This document shows, piece after piece, positions 10,447 through 21,782 of a DNA stretch of 64,000 nt; position 1 is the stretch's first letter, and the number at the start of each line of letters is the position of its first letter. The stretch is from Notolepis coatsorum (taxonomy: Eukaryota; Chordata; Actinopteri; Aulopiformes; Paralepididae). Where the stretch lies: the NCBI GenBank assembly GCA_963971535.1, contig OZ020593.1:17301919-17365918 (forward strand), given 5' to 3'. The position numbers and the translations under genes were made by a program. The notes under the pieces are model-generated. The model was not told the origin of the DNA. It worked only from the letters and a program-made list of their open reading frames with translations, and searched no databases.

Positions 10447-10766
10447 AAGGCGAGCACAGAAAGACTCAGAAGAAGCTTCTATCCCCAGGCCATCAGGCTG
10501 CTAAACGAACAATAAACACTATGCAACAACCATCAAATGCACACACACACACACACGCACACACTCACTTAAACAAACAACACACTGCAGCACCCACTCT
10601 CCACACTTTAGATCACACAAACACACTTTATATTTATTGATAAAGGATTTGCACTACAACTCGTACACCTACTGTAAATTGTACCTAAATTGCACCTCAT
10701 CCTATTTCTGCCTTGCACTATATAGTATTGTATATTAGTACACTACACAGTATTGTATATTATATG
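10447..10766 (+). mobile_element. LINE 3' end, family 2 (5'-truncated)
   Basis: It encodes only the last RT residues ([20 protein letters not shown]-like) and then a 3' UTR that matches the LINE at 53500-55093, including the CAC repeat and the TTTATATTTATTGAT block. It is a 5'-truncated copy. Confidence 0.8.
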
Positions 10767-11221
10767 TGTATACAGTCACCAAATACACTCCAAATACAAC
10801 TCCAAAACGTTCATGTAAACATGTTGTGACCTGTGTATTTACCACGTGGAGAAATAAAAAATAATTTAATTAGACAATTACGTTTTCTAAGCAAATATAC
10901 TCTGAACAATTTTTTGCCTAAGCACTCGTCTCTGCGCGCAGTCCGTGATTTCTGTGTTTGTGGACATTCTCATTAATTCAAAGGATCCGAACCGATTGAA
11001 GTTTATGGATACCATGACTTAAAATCCTCTTACCTTGACGATTAAAAGCCTCCCCAATTTAGAAAACAGTAATCCAATGGCTGGTATTGATAATATAATA
11101 CTAACTACTGCACGTACCTAACCGGAGCTAACACAGAACCGGATGGTCACTAAAGCAGATATAATTACTTCCTTTCTGGGGTTTTCTAAATAAAAGTGCG
11201 ACGTTTATAGCAGCGGAAAAC
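10767..11221. other. Unassigned DNA
   Basis: No gene or named repeat recognised. It runs up to the palindrome at 11222. Confidence 0.4.
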
Positions 11222-11328
11222 GTTTATTTTGTACATTATCTAACGTTAACACGAACCTAAACTAACTTTAGGTTAGTTGTAATGTTAGTTTAGGTTCGTG
11301 TTAACGTTAGATAATGTACAAAATAAAC
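11222..11328. repeat. Perfect inverted repeat, 45-bp arms and 17-nt loop
   Basis: Positions 11222-11266 and 11284-11328 are exact reverse complements over 45 bp, around the loop 11267-11283. The match stops at once beyond the arms. The arms include AACGTTAACACGAACCTAAA. No TTAA, TA or longer duplication frames it. A fold-back duplication from template switching, or a small hairpin RNA precursor, could produce this. Confidence 0.9.
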
Positions 11329-11796
11329 TTTAAACATATGCCTTGTATTGTATAGTTTGTATAGATGACTTTGTGTATTCTGTTTACAAATCTACTATGG
11401 TTGAGGAGCCAGGAAAAACAAGCATTTTCTGAATGTATGTAAAAAATAAAAAAGACAATAAAATAAAAAGACAATAAAATAATCTGAATATCCTGGTTTA
11501 GAGGGTAGATGGCAAATAAGCTAATTTCCCAAAATGTTGGAGTTTTCCTTTAAGGGACGTTTACATCTCATATTTTGCTATGTCCACATTGTAGGCAAAG
11601 GCTACTCATGATAATGGTCGTTGCAATTCTGGACACAACCTGAATTGCCTTGGTTGAATTGTTTTCACAGAGCAATGAGGATGGAAACAGCTAGTGGTGA
11701 CTCCTGGTGAAGGAGCATCAGTCTCAATGAAGATTGAAAGTGGTGGTGACTGACCCACATCCTGCAGTCACAGCAGTGCAACACAGAAACATAGGT
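11329..11796. other. Unassigned DNA
   Basis: No gene recognised. A short A-rich AAAAGACAATAAAATA duplication lies near 11445-11480. Confidence 0.4.
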
Positions 11797-12100
11797 GTAC
11801 ATTCAAAACCATCGTCTCTACACCACCTACACCAACATGCAACACCATCCTCTCTACACCACCTACACCCACATGCAACACCATCCTCTCTACACCACCT
11901 ACACCAACATGCAACACCATCCTCTCTACACCAACATGCAACACCATCCTCTCTACACCACCTACACCAACATGCAACACCATCCTCTCTACACCACCTA
12001 CACCAACATGCAACACCATCCTCTCTACACCAACATGCAACACCATCCTCTCTAGACCACCTACACCAACATGCAACACCATCCTCTACACACCACCTAC
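11797..12100. repeat. 36/27-bp minisatellite
   Basis: The unit CAACACCATCCTCTCTACAC plus CACCTACACCAACATG repeats about nine times, some units lacking the 9-bp CACCTACAC block. Both unit lengths are multiples of three, so long open frames on both strands are a by-product of the array, not evidence of a gene. Confidence 0.9.
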
Positions 12101-12566
12101 AAATAACAAGCCAACTCTGGTTACACTTTGATAATAATGTAATCAGACTGCTTTACAGTATATCCCTTCCCCCTACACTGCCCTGCAGAAGCTAACCACA
12201 GTAACCATGCAAACAGTGAAACTGGGAAAATGTTTGTTACTGCTATTCTTTATACCCTTTTTCTCTAAAACAGAGCAAGATTGAACTCTGAAACTTTGTC
12301 ACAAGATAAAACAGATATTGAGAAGTTCAATTTCACTTATAATTCTTTTCACATTCTCATCAGATGCCCCAGAGAAAAAGAAAGATGGAGCGAATGTGTA
12401 AAAGAGAGAGGGAGAGGGGAGCGCTACTCTTTCATGCCTTCAGGTAGAAGTGTTTACCTGGTCAATCGTCCTTCCAATTTGCTGCTCCCAGCAGTTTGAA
12501 CGAGAAGTGAAAGTGAAATCGAAAGCGAAAATGGACAAATTGATCCTGCTCACTACTTTTAACCAC
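12101..12566. other. Unassigned DNA
   Basis: No gene recognised. A purine-rich AAAGAGAGAGGGAGAGG stretch lies near 12400. Confidence 0.4.
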
Positions 12567-13411
12567 TTAACTCATTCACGGCCAGCCGTGTAAGCCATCC
12601 TTGTACTCAATGGGCCACCGCTGTAAGAGATAGGGATTTTCACTGTGCGTCGCAGTGTTTGCAGGGCTATATCTATATTCTATATTATAGCTATGGAGAC
12701 AATACTATGGCTCATTTGACATTAACTATCCATCGTTCAACATGTGAAAAATAATAAAAATCTTCATGTATACGTTCGCGTGTTATACCATGGTGAATAT
12801 TGTATAGTTTCAGAGTGATCCTGGCTAATTCCTGGTAACTGTGCTATGGAGCGATATGTGAATTTAGCTAAAAGCGTTGGCGTTGCTCGCCTGGACATGC
12901 TACTATTTCCAAATCAAAGGTATATAATAGGTATTATGTTTCATCATGAATGCATGAAAGGGGTGGGGGGGGGGTTATCGTCCTTACCTTTACTAGGAAG
13001 TATCCCAAAAATTATTTACCAATTGTCTGATCGCGATTTCCAGTATTGATGTCAATCGGGTGTGGCACAAGATATGCCTCAAATGTGCTGAACGCGTTTC
13101 GAAGTGGTCGGATGAAGCGATTTACTTGGCTTGATCTAAATTCTCCGCCCGGACCATATATATAATGTAACACACAGTGTGAAATAAGGTTTCAAAGGGT
13201 GGGCAATACTGCCACCTAGCAGGATGCAGCCGGTATTACACTCTAGGGATCTCAGAATGATTTCCTATGGTAACACAGAGGTCCGTGATATTGCATAGAA
13301 TAAAAAACTTGAATAAAAGAAAAAACTGAAAACCCAACTATACTCGGGTATGGTGCTCAACCGCTGGCGAGATAACCCAACTATCATCGGGTCTGGCGCC
13401 CAATGAGTTAA
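12567..13411 (+). mobile_element. TTAA-bounded MITE, family P copy 1
   Basis: The ends are TTAACTCATTCACGGCCAGC on the left and, read inward from the right, TTAACTCATTGGGCGCCAGA, so the first 10 bp of the termini are inverted repeats. TTAA at 12567 and 13408 are the target. The same element lies in reverse at 16944-17557. There is no transposase; piggyBac-like from the TTAA target. Confidence 0.75.
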
Positions 13412-13439
13412 GCATCGGCAAAAATGGGGCTAGTTTTTT

Positions 13440-13912
13440 ATTGAATTTTTTTAGGTAGGAGCTGGAAAACATAACAGTCCCATAGCCTTAAGTCTTATGT
13501 AGTACAGGTCCAAAGTTTAACAATCCCATGGAAAATGAGTGTTTCACAAAGGTTTTTTTAATGTGTGTACCGGCGTTAATTTGGCGTGATTATCCAAAAT
13601 GGCCGTCCACTGGCATTCATTTTGAGGCTCTAGTAAAAACAAAGGACTTCTCTGGCTTCTTCTACCCCTTTCTTGTTGCAATCAGCCCCCACATGGAATA
13701 TCCCTGGCTCCAGAATTTCATTGGCTACGAAGGTGGTCAATAATCTTCGCCATCAGAGGTGACTAGTCCATTCAGGACAGTTCACAACCGGACGTGGTCA
13801 CTTGTCCGAATGGCTTGTCAAATGATGCTCATTGGATGTTTCGTCATGTAACTCGAGACTGAAAGCACGCAATTGGTCAAGAGTGATGTCGATTGAACAG
13901 CGGGAAGTTTAA
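13440..13912 (-). mobile_element. TTAA element family E, partial copy, reverse orientation
   Basis: It is the reverse complement, with divergence, of 14065-14510 (shared blocks TACCTCTCAGC-like edge, ACTTTGGACCTGTACTACAT and AGTGACCACG-like core). It ends at a TTAA at 13909-13912 and sits head to head with the fuller copy to the right. Confidence 0.65.
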
Positions 13913-13916
13913 CCTG

Positions 13917-14782
13917 TTAACGTTCGGCGTACCGTGTGCGGTACGTCACGCCTGTGGACGCGTGCACGTCGCAGCACTTTGCTCTCGTCTGTCGACTCCA
14001 GGCTGAATTTTTCGCCGATCATCCAATACATTGTTGGAAAGTTGAATTTGCCGCCTTTCGGTCGTCACCACACTCAACCTATTGCGTGCTTCGGGTCTCG
14101 AGTTGCAAGACGAAATATCCGGCAAGCGTCATTTGATAAGCCGTTCCGACGACTGACCGTGTCCGGTTGTAAACGGTCGTGAACTGACCAGTCACCGCTG
14201 ATGGCGAAAATGATTGACCACCGTTGTAGCCAAGGAGCGTTTTCTCCTAAATGAATCCCAGACGAGCGCTGATTGCAAACGAGAAGGGGGCAGAAGAAGA
14301 CGAATAAGTTATTTGTTTTGACTCGCGCGTCTGAATGAATGGAAGTGGACGGCCATGTTGGATAATCACGCTGAATTATTGCGGTACACACATTACAAAA
14401 ACCTTTGTTAAACACCCATTTTCCGTGGGATTTTTATAAACTTTGGACCTGTACTACATAAGACTTCAGACTATGGAACCGTTATGTTATCCAGCTCCTA
14501 CCTCTCAGCTGGAACCCAAAAACAGGAATCTGGCAAAAAGTCAACACAAAAGTAAGGAGCAAATATTTTATTTCAGTGTGTTCAAACCTCTGTTTCTCTA
14601 TTACATTAGCACCTTTTCTTTATTGTGTAAGAAACATGAGTTAGAAACAGAATGTTACCTTTCAAAAGAGACCAGGCTCGTGCATGTGCTATACGTATAA
14701 CGTATAATAAATCGCAGATTACTTTGGGTATGCAATCATCAGGCATTTTATGCAAAATGTGGGGTAAGCTTAAAGCGGTTAA
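13917..14782 (+). mobile_element. TTAA element family E, fuller copy
   Basis: TTAA lies at both edges (13917-13920, 14779-14782). The left terminus TTAACGTTCGGCGTACC is followed by a short inverted GTACCG/CGGTAC motif. The right half matches 21783-22430 in reverse, including TTTTGCATAAAACGCCTG-like DNA. No transposase visible. With the neighbouring reverse copy it forms a large imperfect palindrome. Confidence 0.65.
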
Positions 14783-15582
14783 ATAAAGGTTAAAAATATA
14801 AATAAATATCTTATTATCAGCGTGTGCCGCCTGGCAGAGATTTGTGCTCTACTGAGCGCATCTTTCTAGTTATTACTTGTTTTCTTTCACATGCAGGGAT
14901 GAGCAACATAAACTAGACCTGCTATCTTTGCAGTGCATCACGCTTTATTAACCTTTATTAAGTGTTTTTAATATACGTGGTCCCTGAAGAATAAATTTGA
15001 ATTCAACTCTCTGAATACCTTTGCACTAGAACTCTCTCGTGTGCTGCCATTTAGTCACCTGACCATGCTCAACCCTGTGTTATTAATTCAAGGAAGTCCG
15101 CTCATATTGTAAGTGTATAACAGCGGGCCATGTGAAAGTCAAACGCTGTGATTAATGAGACGATTATTACGAAGCAGGTGGCCAAAAGCAAAATAGGAAA
15201 ACCTCTACTACTCCGAGACCCGGCGTTAGACCTTTCTCAAAATGGATTCCGTAGAATCGTGGGAATGAAAATCCCTCCATCATGGACCGTGAAGCCCTAA
15301 CTGCCCTGGACAGTGACACCTCTAACCTGTAGCGCTGATTGATGCTCTCTGCTCCCGGCTGCACCTTGTGCTTTGTTGATGATCCAACCGACTGAATAAG
15401 AATTTGAAGGGATGACAGGTGACCGGCCCACTCACTTACCCACTGAGCTTCAGTCTCCTCCTTATAACCCAGACACCTGCCAAGCATATATATATATACA
15501 AACACTGTACATGTACACTGTACTCACATTCAAACGCTTCTCTTCTCCCCCTTGTTGGGATGCTTTTATGGGCTGTAGGGGG
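14783..15582. other. Unassigned DNA
   Basis: No gene recognised. A short AT microsatellite lies near 15487-15498. Confidence 0.4.
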
Positions 15583-15983
15583 TCAGCCCTATGTTCCCAC
15601 AGCCCAATGTTCCCACATTTCTAAGATTCTTCTCAAAATTAGGCCCTATGTTCCCACAGCCCAATGGTCCCACAGCCCTATGTTCCCACATTTCTAAGAT
15701 TCTTCTCAAAATTCGGCCCTACTGTATGTTCCACACAGCCCTATGTTCCCACATTTCTAAGATTCTTCAAGAAATTATGCCCTATGTTCCCACATTTCTA
15801 AGATTCTTCAAAAAAAATTGGCCCTATGTTCCCACAGCCCAATGGTCCCACCCTCTACTACCAGAGGACAATTGGATAATAGTTTGGGTGTAATTGGCTA
15901 CCAAATTAAGAGAAAGGGGGGTAAAATCAGATACAAATTTATGAAAAAAGGAAATGTGGGAACATAGGGCTGTGGGAACATAC
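15583..15983. repeat. Tandem array of CCCTATGTTCCCACA units with an inverted end
   Basis: The words CCCTATGTTCCCACAGCCCA and ATTTCTAAGATTCTTC recur five or more times between 15587 and 15850 with unit lengths of about 38-60 bp. At 15955-15985 the same words appear in reverse (GTGGGAACATAGGGCTGTGG), so array and inverted copy could pair as a hairpin. Confidence 0.8.
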
Positions 15984-16943
15984 TCATAGGCATGCTCCCA
16001 GCTGTAGGCTATGCTTGTTTTTCTTTCTCTCTGAACCAGGAAGCCGAGCCACCTGAACTGTACCGAAACTATTAGCTCTGACAATTTCTTTGCCTGGCAT
16101 TAATATATATATATCTTATATCTTATTGTGTGTCTTGTCTCCTACAGTGTTAATTGTTTCCGGCTGGCTGTCACACGTACATAGCCGCAGTTTGTCCGGA
16201 CTTTGAGAGATATGAACTTGTTGCACCACCCAAGGAGTGATGAATGGATATCATCGCCAATCTCCAGTCAAAATGAGGATCGGATGTAGGCATGACAGGC
16301 AAATCACAGCTGTGCTGTTTTTTTTTCAAATGGCAGGGAAGTTCACTCGTACTGATTTATTTGCAATGGTAGTTTTAAAATGTTTAAAATGTTTGATGAG
16401 GTCAGTGAAATGTGGCAATAATAGTTCAGTAATATGCTATTGAGCCGTTGTTAATGAAGATCTATCTAAGGGATGTTTGATCCCATACCAACCACATTGT
16501 GCCAACGGCCATCAATCCGGTGGGAAGTTTGACAACACAACATGCCTCAGTGGAAAGCCTAATACACCCCTTTTGCTGATAGACTTGTCAGATTTTGACA
16601 ATAGTTTGCAATTCACTAGTTCAGCTTTCACCAATGATGACACAAACACAGAATACGTCTACACCCGCCACGGCGCCACGGTATAGGTCGGATTGTGCCG
16701 GCAATGAACATTCCTCACAAAAGACGAAATAGGTACATGATGGATTGGCTGCAGCAGCCAGAGATGGGCTGCTTGGGGAGGATATACTTGGATTGATTTA
16801 TTTGAAAGGGACAGATACAAATACATAGATAATGCCTGTATCATAGTGTTTGTAGCCAAAGCTACAGATGCAGCTCTTAGGACTCTGAGCTCTGCTCTGC
16901 ACTGCTACTGTGGTAATCATGCGCCATTAACCTGGCAGTGCTG
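15984..16943. other. Unassigned DNA
   Basis: No gene or recognised repeat. Small frames lack family features. Confidence 0.4.
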
Positions 16944-17557
16944 TTAACTCATTCACGGCCAACCATGACTATAGTCGGGTTATCTCGCCCTGCGTTGAGC
17001 TCCAAAACCCGAGTATAGTCAGGTTTTCGATTGTTTATGTTTTTTTTTGTTTTTGTTTTTTTATATCCTATACACTCTCACGGACCTCGGTGTTACCATT
17101 GGAACTCATTCTGAGACCCCGAGAGTGCATTACCGGCCGAATCCTGCTAGGTGGCAGTATCGCCTACCCTTTGAAATCTTATTTCACACTGTGTGTTACA
17201 TTGTATATGGTCCGGGCGGAGAATTTAGACCAAGCCAAGTGAATTGCTTCCACCGAGCACTTTGGAACGCGTTCAGCACACTTGATGCATATTTTGTGCC
17301 AAAATTCACATAGCGCTCCATAACGCAGCTTCCAGGAATTAGCCAGGATCACTCTGAAACTATACAATATTCACCATTTACATGTTGGGCAAGAGATAGT
17401 GACTGTCAAATGAGCCATAGTATTGTCTCCATAGCTATAATATAGAATATAGATATAGCTCTGTAAACATCGTGATGCACAGTGAAAATCCCGATCTTTT
17501 AAAGCGTGGCCCATTGACTACAAGGATGGATCAAATGGCTGGCGCTGAAAGTGTTAA
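16944..17557 (-). mobile_element. TTAA-bounded MITE, family P copy 2, reverse
   Basis: TTAA at 16944-16947 and 17554-17557 frame a 614-bp copy of 12567-13411 in reverse. The left edge TTAACTCATTCACGGCCAAC aligns with the right edge of copy 1. It is shorter than copy 1 by about 230 bp. Confidence 0.75.
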
Positions 17558-17809
17558 CAAGGTGTTAACGACGCTGCTGGTGTGATTTTTAAGAGCTGGA
17601 TCTGTACATAAATAAAAAGGTAGTAAAATCAGATGTGTACAAAGTAGACATGCCCTCACTAACATTAGATACACAGATACACCTGGGATAACACTAGGGC
17701 GTGCACCAACATCTCTATATAGAGATACCCGTGCACGCCCCAGTGCAGTCCCAGTATTAAGGCACATAGGATCAACACAGGAATACCATATATAGACCTA
17801 ATATATCAA
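17558..17809. other. Unassigned DNA
   Basis: No gene recognised. Confidence 0.35.
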
Positions 17810-18082
17810 CATATCCACCGCAGCTCCTGGGCAGGTGCGTTCAGCTGGGGAGAGGAACTGAGGAGGGTCTGCCGTCCACTGCACATCCACAACACAAGAA
17901 ATAGGCATCTTATAGTTGGCAAGATAGTTGGCAAGAGGAGAAAACTCATATGTGCTAGCCTAAGCATAGCATGCAGGGGCCCACAGATCTGGAACGAGCT
18001 TGACGAGAGTCTGAAACTGTCTAAATCCTTCAAAACATTCAAAAAATCACTGAAAGAGGAACTGCTTAAATCACATCTCTAA
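17810..18082 (+). mobile_element. LINE C-terminal fragment
   Basis: The plus frame ending at the TAA at 18080-18082 encodes ...CRGPQIWNELDESLKLSKSF followed by KTFKKSLKEELLKSHL. The GP..WN-L / FK--LK--LL pattern is the conserved C-terminus of many fish non-LTR retrotransposon proteins. The 5' part is missing. Confidence 0.7.
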
Positions 18083-18784
18083 ATAGAATCATTACTTACA
18101 GTAGGTATATAAATTGTCTGTATTTATGTATATATGTTGTATGTCAGTTAGTAGGAAGGTGTGTAAGCCTACCCCACGTTGTATGTTTTGTTTTTGTTTT
18201 TGTTGTTTATATTTTGTCTATATTTGTGATCAGGCTCCCTCCAAAAGCTTTCCACCTCTCCCAGGTAGGCCCTCTCGTCGTTTGGAGAGATCAGGCCCAC
18301 CACAGTGGCCTCTGGAAGGGGGAGGAGGGTTCCTGTTAGCACAATCGAGCCTCCAACCGCGTAGAATGGCCTCCAGTAGGGAAGCCGAGTGCTTGCCTTG
18401 AAAGGGGAATATTATAGAGATTTGGACGAGTCAGAGACCCCTATTGCACAGGGAAGCAAGACAAAAAAAAACATGTCCCAGGCCAATTTGGGGGAAAGAA
18501 TTCTTCCCTGAAACCTCTATGGAGGCGAACAAGCTATCTCCTAGAATGTACTATAGGCCTTGGGTAGTAATTAAGGGTGGGGAGGTGTGTTCCTTTCAGG
18601 ACTGCAGACAGATCTAGCAATGAGAAGGAGAAGATAGTTAGGCGGGTGCAAGCACAAGTGACTTGGTGACAGAGAAAGTGATTAATAGATATATAAATGT
18701 GTTTCATATTAAATAAACTCATGTTCAGGATTCAGCCTTGGAATAAATGTCACAAAGGGGTTAGGAATGCACTTACCTTCAGTA
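18083..18784. other. Unassigned DNA, perhaps LINE 3' flank
   Basis: A GTTTTTGT-rich run at 18188-18215 may be the LINE 3' UTR. The rest was not recognised. Confidence 0.35.
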
Positions 18785-19216
18785 TTCAGCCATGGTAGAG
18801 ATTAGACTAGATTATATTATATTCAAATGTATTGTTATTGTAATGCACAAGTACAATACAACGCAAATACGTTTTGGCATCCAACCAGAGTGCAAATGTA
18901 AGAGTAAAGTGCAATAGTAATATACAATGTACAGGTGATTAAACTGGGTATACAACTATTAATAATATTTATTTGTACAGTGATACAGGTATAAAGACAC
19001 TATGGTAGTAAGACATACTGGTCAGCAGAGTAACTAGTAGAGCAGATACGGGATATGTACAGATATAGATATAGTATCTACAGATGCTATGTAAAAATGA
19101 TTATATGCAGGTACAGTATGTACAGACAGATGTGGATAGATATATCTTACATATAAGGTAAGAATATACATATATATGCTATATACAGCATTATTGTACA
19201 TGCTATCATACAGAAT
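18785..19216 (-). mobile_element. Interspersed repeat, LINE 3' end-like, related to 52140-52925
   Basis: ATTCAAATGTATTGTTATTG and the following 'gtgcaa' blocks are like the reverse of a fish LINE 3' end. From about 19090, GATTATATGCAGGTACAGTA through ATTGTACATGCTATCATACA also occurs around the solo LTR at 52253-52827 and, reversed, near 22440-22580. Confidence 0.5.
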
Positions 19217-19315
19217 AAATCCGCCGTTGTTGTGTGAATGCACAAGTGAATGTGAGGCATAAGTTGTAAAGCGCTTTGGATAAAGGCTCTATATATAAAT
19301 GCAGTTCTTTTACCA
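19217..19315 (+). mobile_element. SINE type B, 3' end only
   Basis: It contains GTGAATGTGAGGCATAAGTT and 'GTAAAGCGCTTTGGATAAAG', the 3' body of the SINE seen whole at 42118-42365. The tRNA-like head is missing. Confidence 0.6.
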
Positions 19316-19364
19316 TTTACTTTCCGAAAAGTGTAGCCTCAGTATAAATACTTGAAAAAGATGA

Positions 19365-19844
19365 GGGCGGCTACGTGGCATAGTGGGCAAGGCGCTCGCC
19401 ACGAATGCAGAGACGCTGGGCTCGCCTGTTCGAGCCCAGCGTTCCACATTGCTTTCAGTTTAGCTGGTCGTCCGTACTAATACACATTGGCCGTATTAGG
19501 GTGTGGGAAACTGATGGGTGGGGATCGGGCGTTGTGGACAGTGACTCCTACAGGTCGGTTGGTGCGCCTGCGCAGTAGAATCAGGAAGTGTCGGGGGCAG
19601 CGTGAGCCTCCCACGCGTTACTCCTCGCCACTGAGAGATCGAGCTGCGCAGGTGAAAAGATGCGACTGCTGTTACCTCAAGTACCGGAGGGGACTTGTGC
19701 TATGTATGACTTAGTCCACATTGCAGCCGGCTTATGGGAGGCAAGAAACAGCGTTCGTGACAGGGGAGGGTTGAATTGGATGATACGAAATTGGGATGGG
19801 AGAAAATATAGAAAAATGGGAGAAAAAGTGGATAAAAAAAAAAG
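19365..19844 (+). mobile_element. tRNA-derived SINE, type A
   Basis: It is nearly identical to 9218-9693 over the whole length. A short duplication (TACTTGAAAA) flanks it, so insertion is likely recent. Open frames within are repeat-derived. Confidence 0.85.
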
Positions 19845-20339
19845 AATTACTTGAAAAGGCCAAAAAAGCTCTTACTTGCGTTGAATAAGTGGCCCCCTGG
19901 GATTTTACAGAGAAAGGTAGTTCCATTATTTCCATTATTTCAGGGGGTTATGATTAAAAACGCAATTTTCTAAAGAACAAAAGACTAAAGGAAAAGGAAT
20001 GAAATTCAATTTTGTGGGTCATACAAAGAATTGACTTATCCTTCAGCTTGCTGATCAAAGATCAATTATGAAAACAACAAAGCAAAGATATATATATATA
20101 AGCAGCATGGATGATTGCTAATTTATAGCCCAGTTAGTTGAGACTTTGCATTGTAATTATGACATACAATCTAACAGTGCCAAAATCTCATGGAAATGCA
20201 CTCATAACCTAGTAATTCGCAGAGGTCTGACAATACATTGATTTGAATGGATAGATTGCTTTAAAAGGCAACAATCCAATCCAGTTGATGCAATGTATAT
20301 GGACCCAGATCATTAGATCCAGTATAGCTATGCTATGCG
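19845..20339. other. Unassigned DNA
   Basis: No gene recognised. An AT run lies near 20087-20100. Confidence 0.4.
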
Positions 20340-20356
20340 TTTTTTTCTCTCCAAGC

Positions 20357-20709
20357 CTTTATTTAACCAGGGTAATCACATTGATATTTAACCAGGGTAA
20401 TCACATTGATATTTAACCAGGGTAATCACATTGATATTTAACCAGGGTAATCACATTGATATTTAACCAGGGTAATCACATTGGTATTTAACTAGGGTAA
20501 TCACATTGATATTTAACCAGGGTAATCACATTGATATTTAACCAGGGTAATCACATTGATATTTAACCAGGGTAATCACATTGATATTTAACCAGGGTAA
20601 TCACATTGATATTTAACCAGGGTAATCACATTGATATTTAACCAGGGTAATCACATTGATATTTAACCAGGGTAATCACATTGATATGTAACCAGGGTAA
20701 TCACAATGA
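20357..20709. repeat. 25-bp tandem repeat, about 14 copies
   Basis: The unit ATATTTAACCAGGGTAATCA plus CATTG repeats about 14 times with single-base variants. The first unit continues from TTTATTTAACCAGG, a sequence common at fish LINE 3' ends, so the array probably grew within a LINE 3' UTR. There are no varying spacers. Confidence 0.92.
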
Positions 20710-21210
20710 TATCTCCACCTCTTTTTAAAGTGGGCCCTGATCAAGAAGGCAGCATGCAGAACATTTTCACATATAGAACAACATTAAAACAAACACAAAT
20801 AAAAGATAATGAGATATACACAACTGAAGAACATGTCTTCACATTTCAATAAAAACAGACAATATTAGTCATGAGCATTCCATGGCAAGAAGGTGTCCAA
20901 TCTTTCTTTAAAATGATATATTCTAATGAGGGACTCTTATTAGAATCCTTAAAATCCTCTTGTAACAGGTTCCAGCAGAATGGAGCAGCATAGCTGAACA
21001 CATGTTTCCCAAATGCAGTTCTAATAGTGGGAACATGATATGAGATATCATTTTGCGATCTCAGATTGTAATGTCCACCTCTTGGTTGAATGAGTACAGT
21101 GCTTTGTACGTTGGTAGCTGCCCCAGGATTCCTGTGTATACAAACAAATACCAATGTATGTATTCTTATGGCCAGGGACAATTCATACAATACACAGTAA
21201 AGCAGCATGA
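20710..21210 (-). mobile_element. LINE C-terminus and 3' UTR fragment
   Basis: On the minus strand the frame 21208-20846 encodes GGHYNLRSQNDISYHVPTIR and then AFGKHVFSYAAPFCWNLLQE, the conserved HYNLRS/R--G---F-Y-A---WN-L tail of fish LINE proteins. The 25-bp array lies on its 3' side. The 5' part is missing. Confidence 0.75.
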
Positions 21211-21782
21211 TATATTGTGTCTAAAGGATTTCACCATTGAAATCAGCATTACTCGTACGTCATAACCAGCTAGTGTTACCCAGTTGAGCTTTGAGAAGTC
21301 ATAACATGATTTGCAGACTTCTGGTTGGGCAGTCAGAGTTTCAGATTTGATTTGTGGACTCTCTAACGCAAACCCTTGTGTTCTCTATTGGAAACAACTT
21401 GTGTACGCTAAAGGAACATCAATCTCAATGAAAACCACAAACTGCATCAAAGCACTTGTGACTCACACACTTCCTGAACAGTCCACAAGAGACGACATAA
21501 ATCTGTTCATGCCATACGTCCTTCATTCATTGGGGGGAACTATTTATTACCCACTATAGCGTGCCGCACTGCCGCAGACATATGTGCTCCAATGAGCACC
21601 CATTCTAGTTTGATGTCTGATGTTATTGCTTCCAAACAGCTTGCTGCCAAGCAGTGACAGAAAATTGGATTCCTGTACAGAAATTAGATCCAACTTTCCT
21701 CTGATTAGTAGGAAGAGGATTGTTGAAGCTGTTTTCTTATACATTTTGAACTATAGTGATGTGATTTATAGGCATGCTGCGG
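21211..21782. other. Unassigned DNA
   Basis: No gene or recognised repeat. Confidence 0.4.

Noticed and set aside
11734-12195. 153-residue histidine-rich repeat protein
   Set aside because: The minisatellite unit lengths are multiples of three, so all phases stay open.
20357-20709. CRISPR array
   Set aside because: Units are contiguous without spacers, and the genome is eukaryotic.
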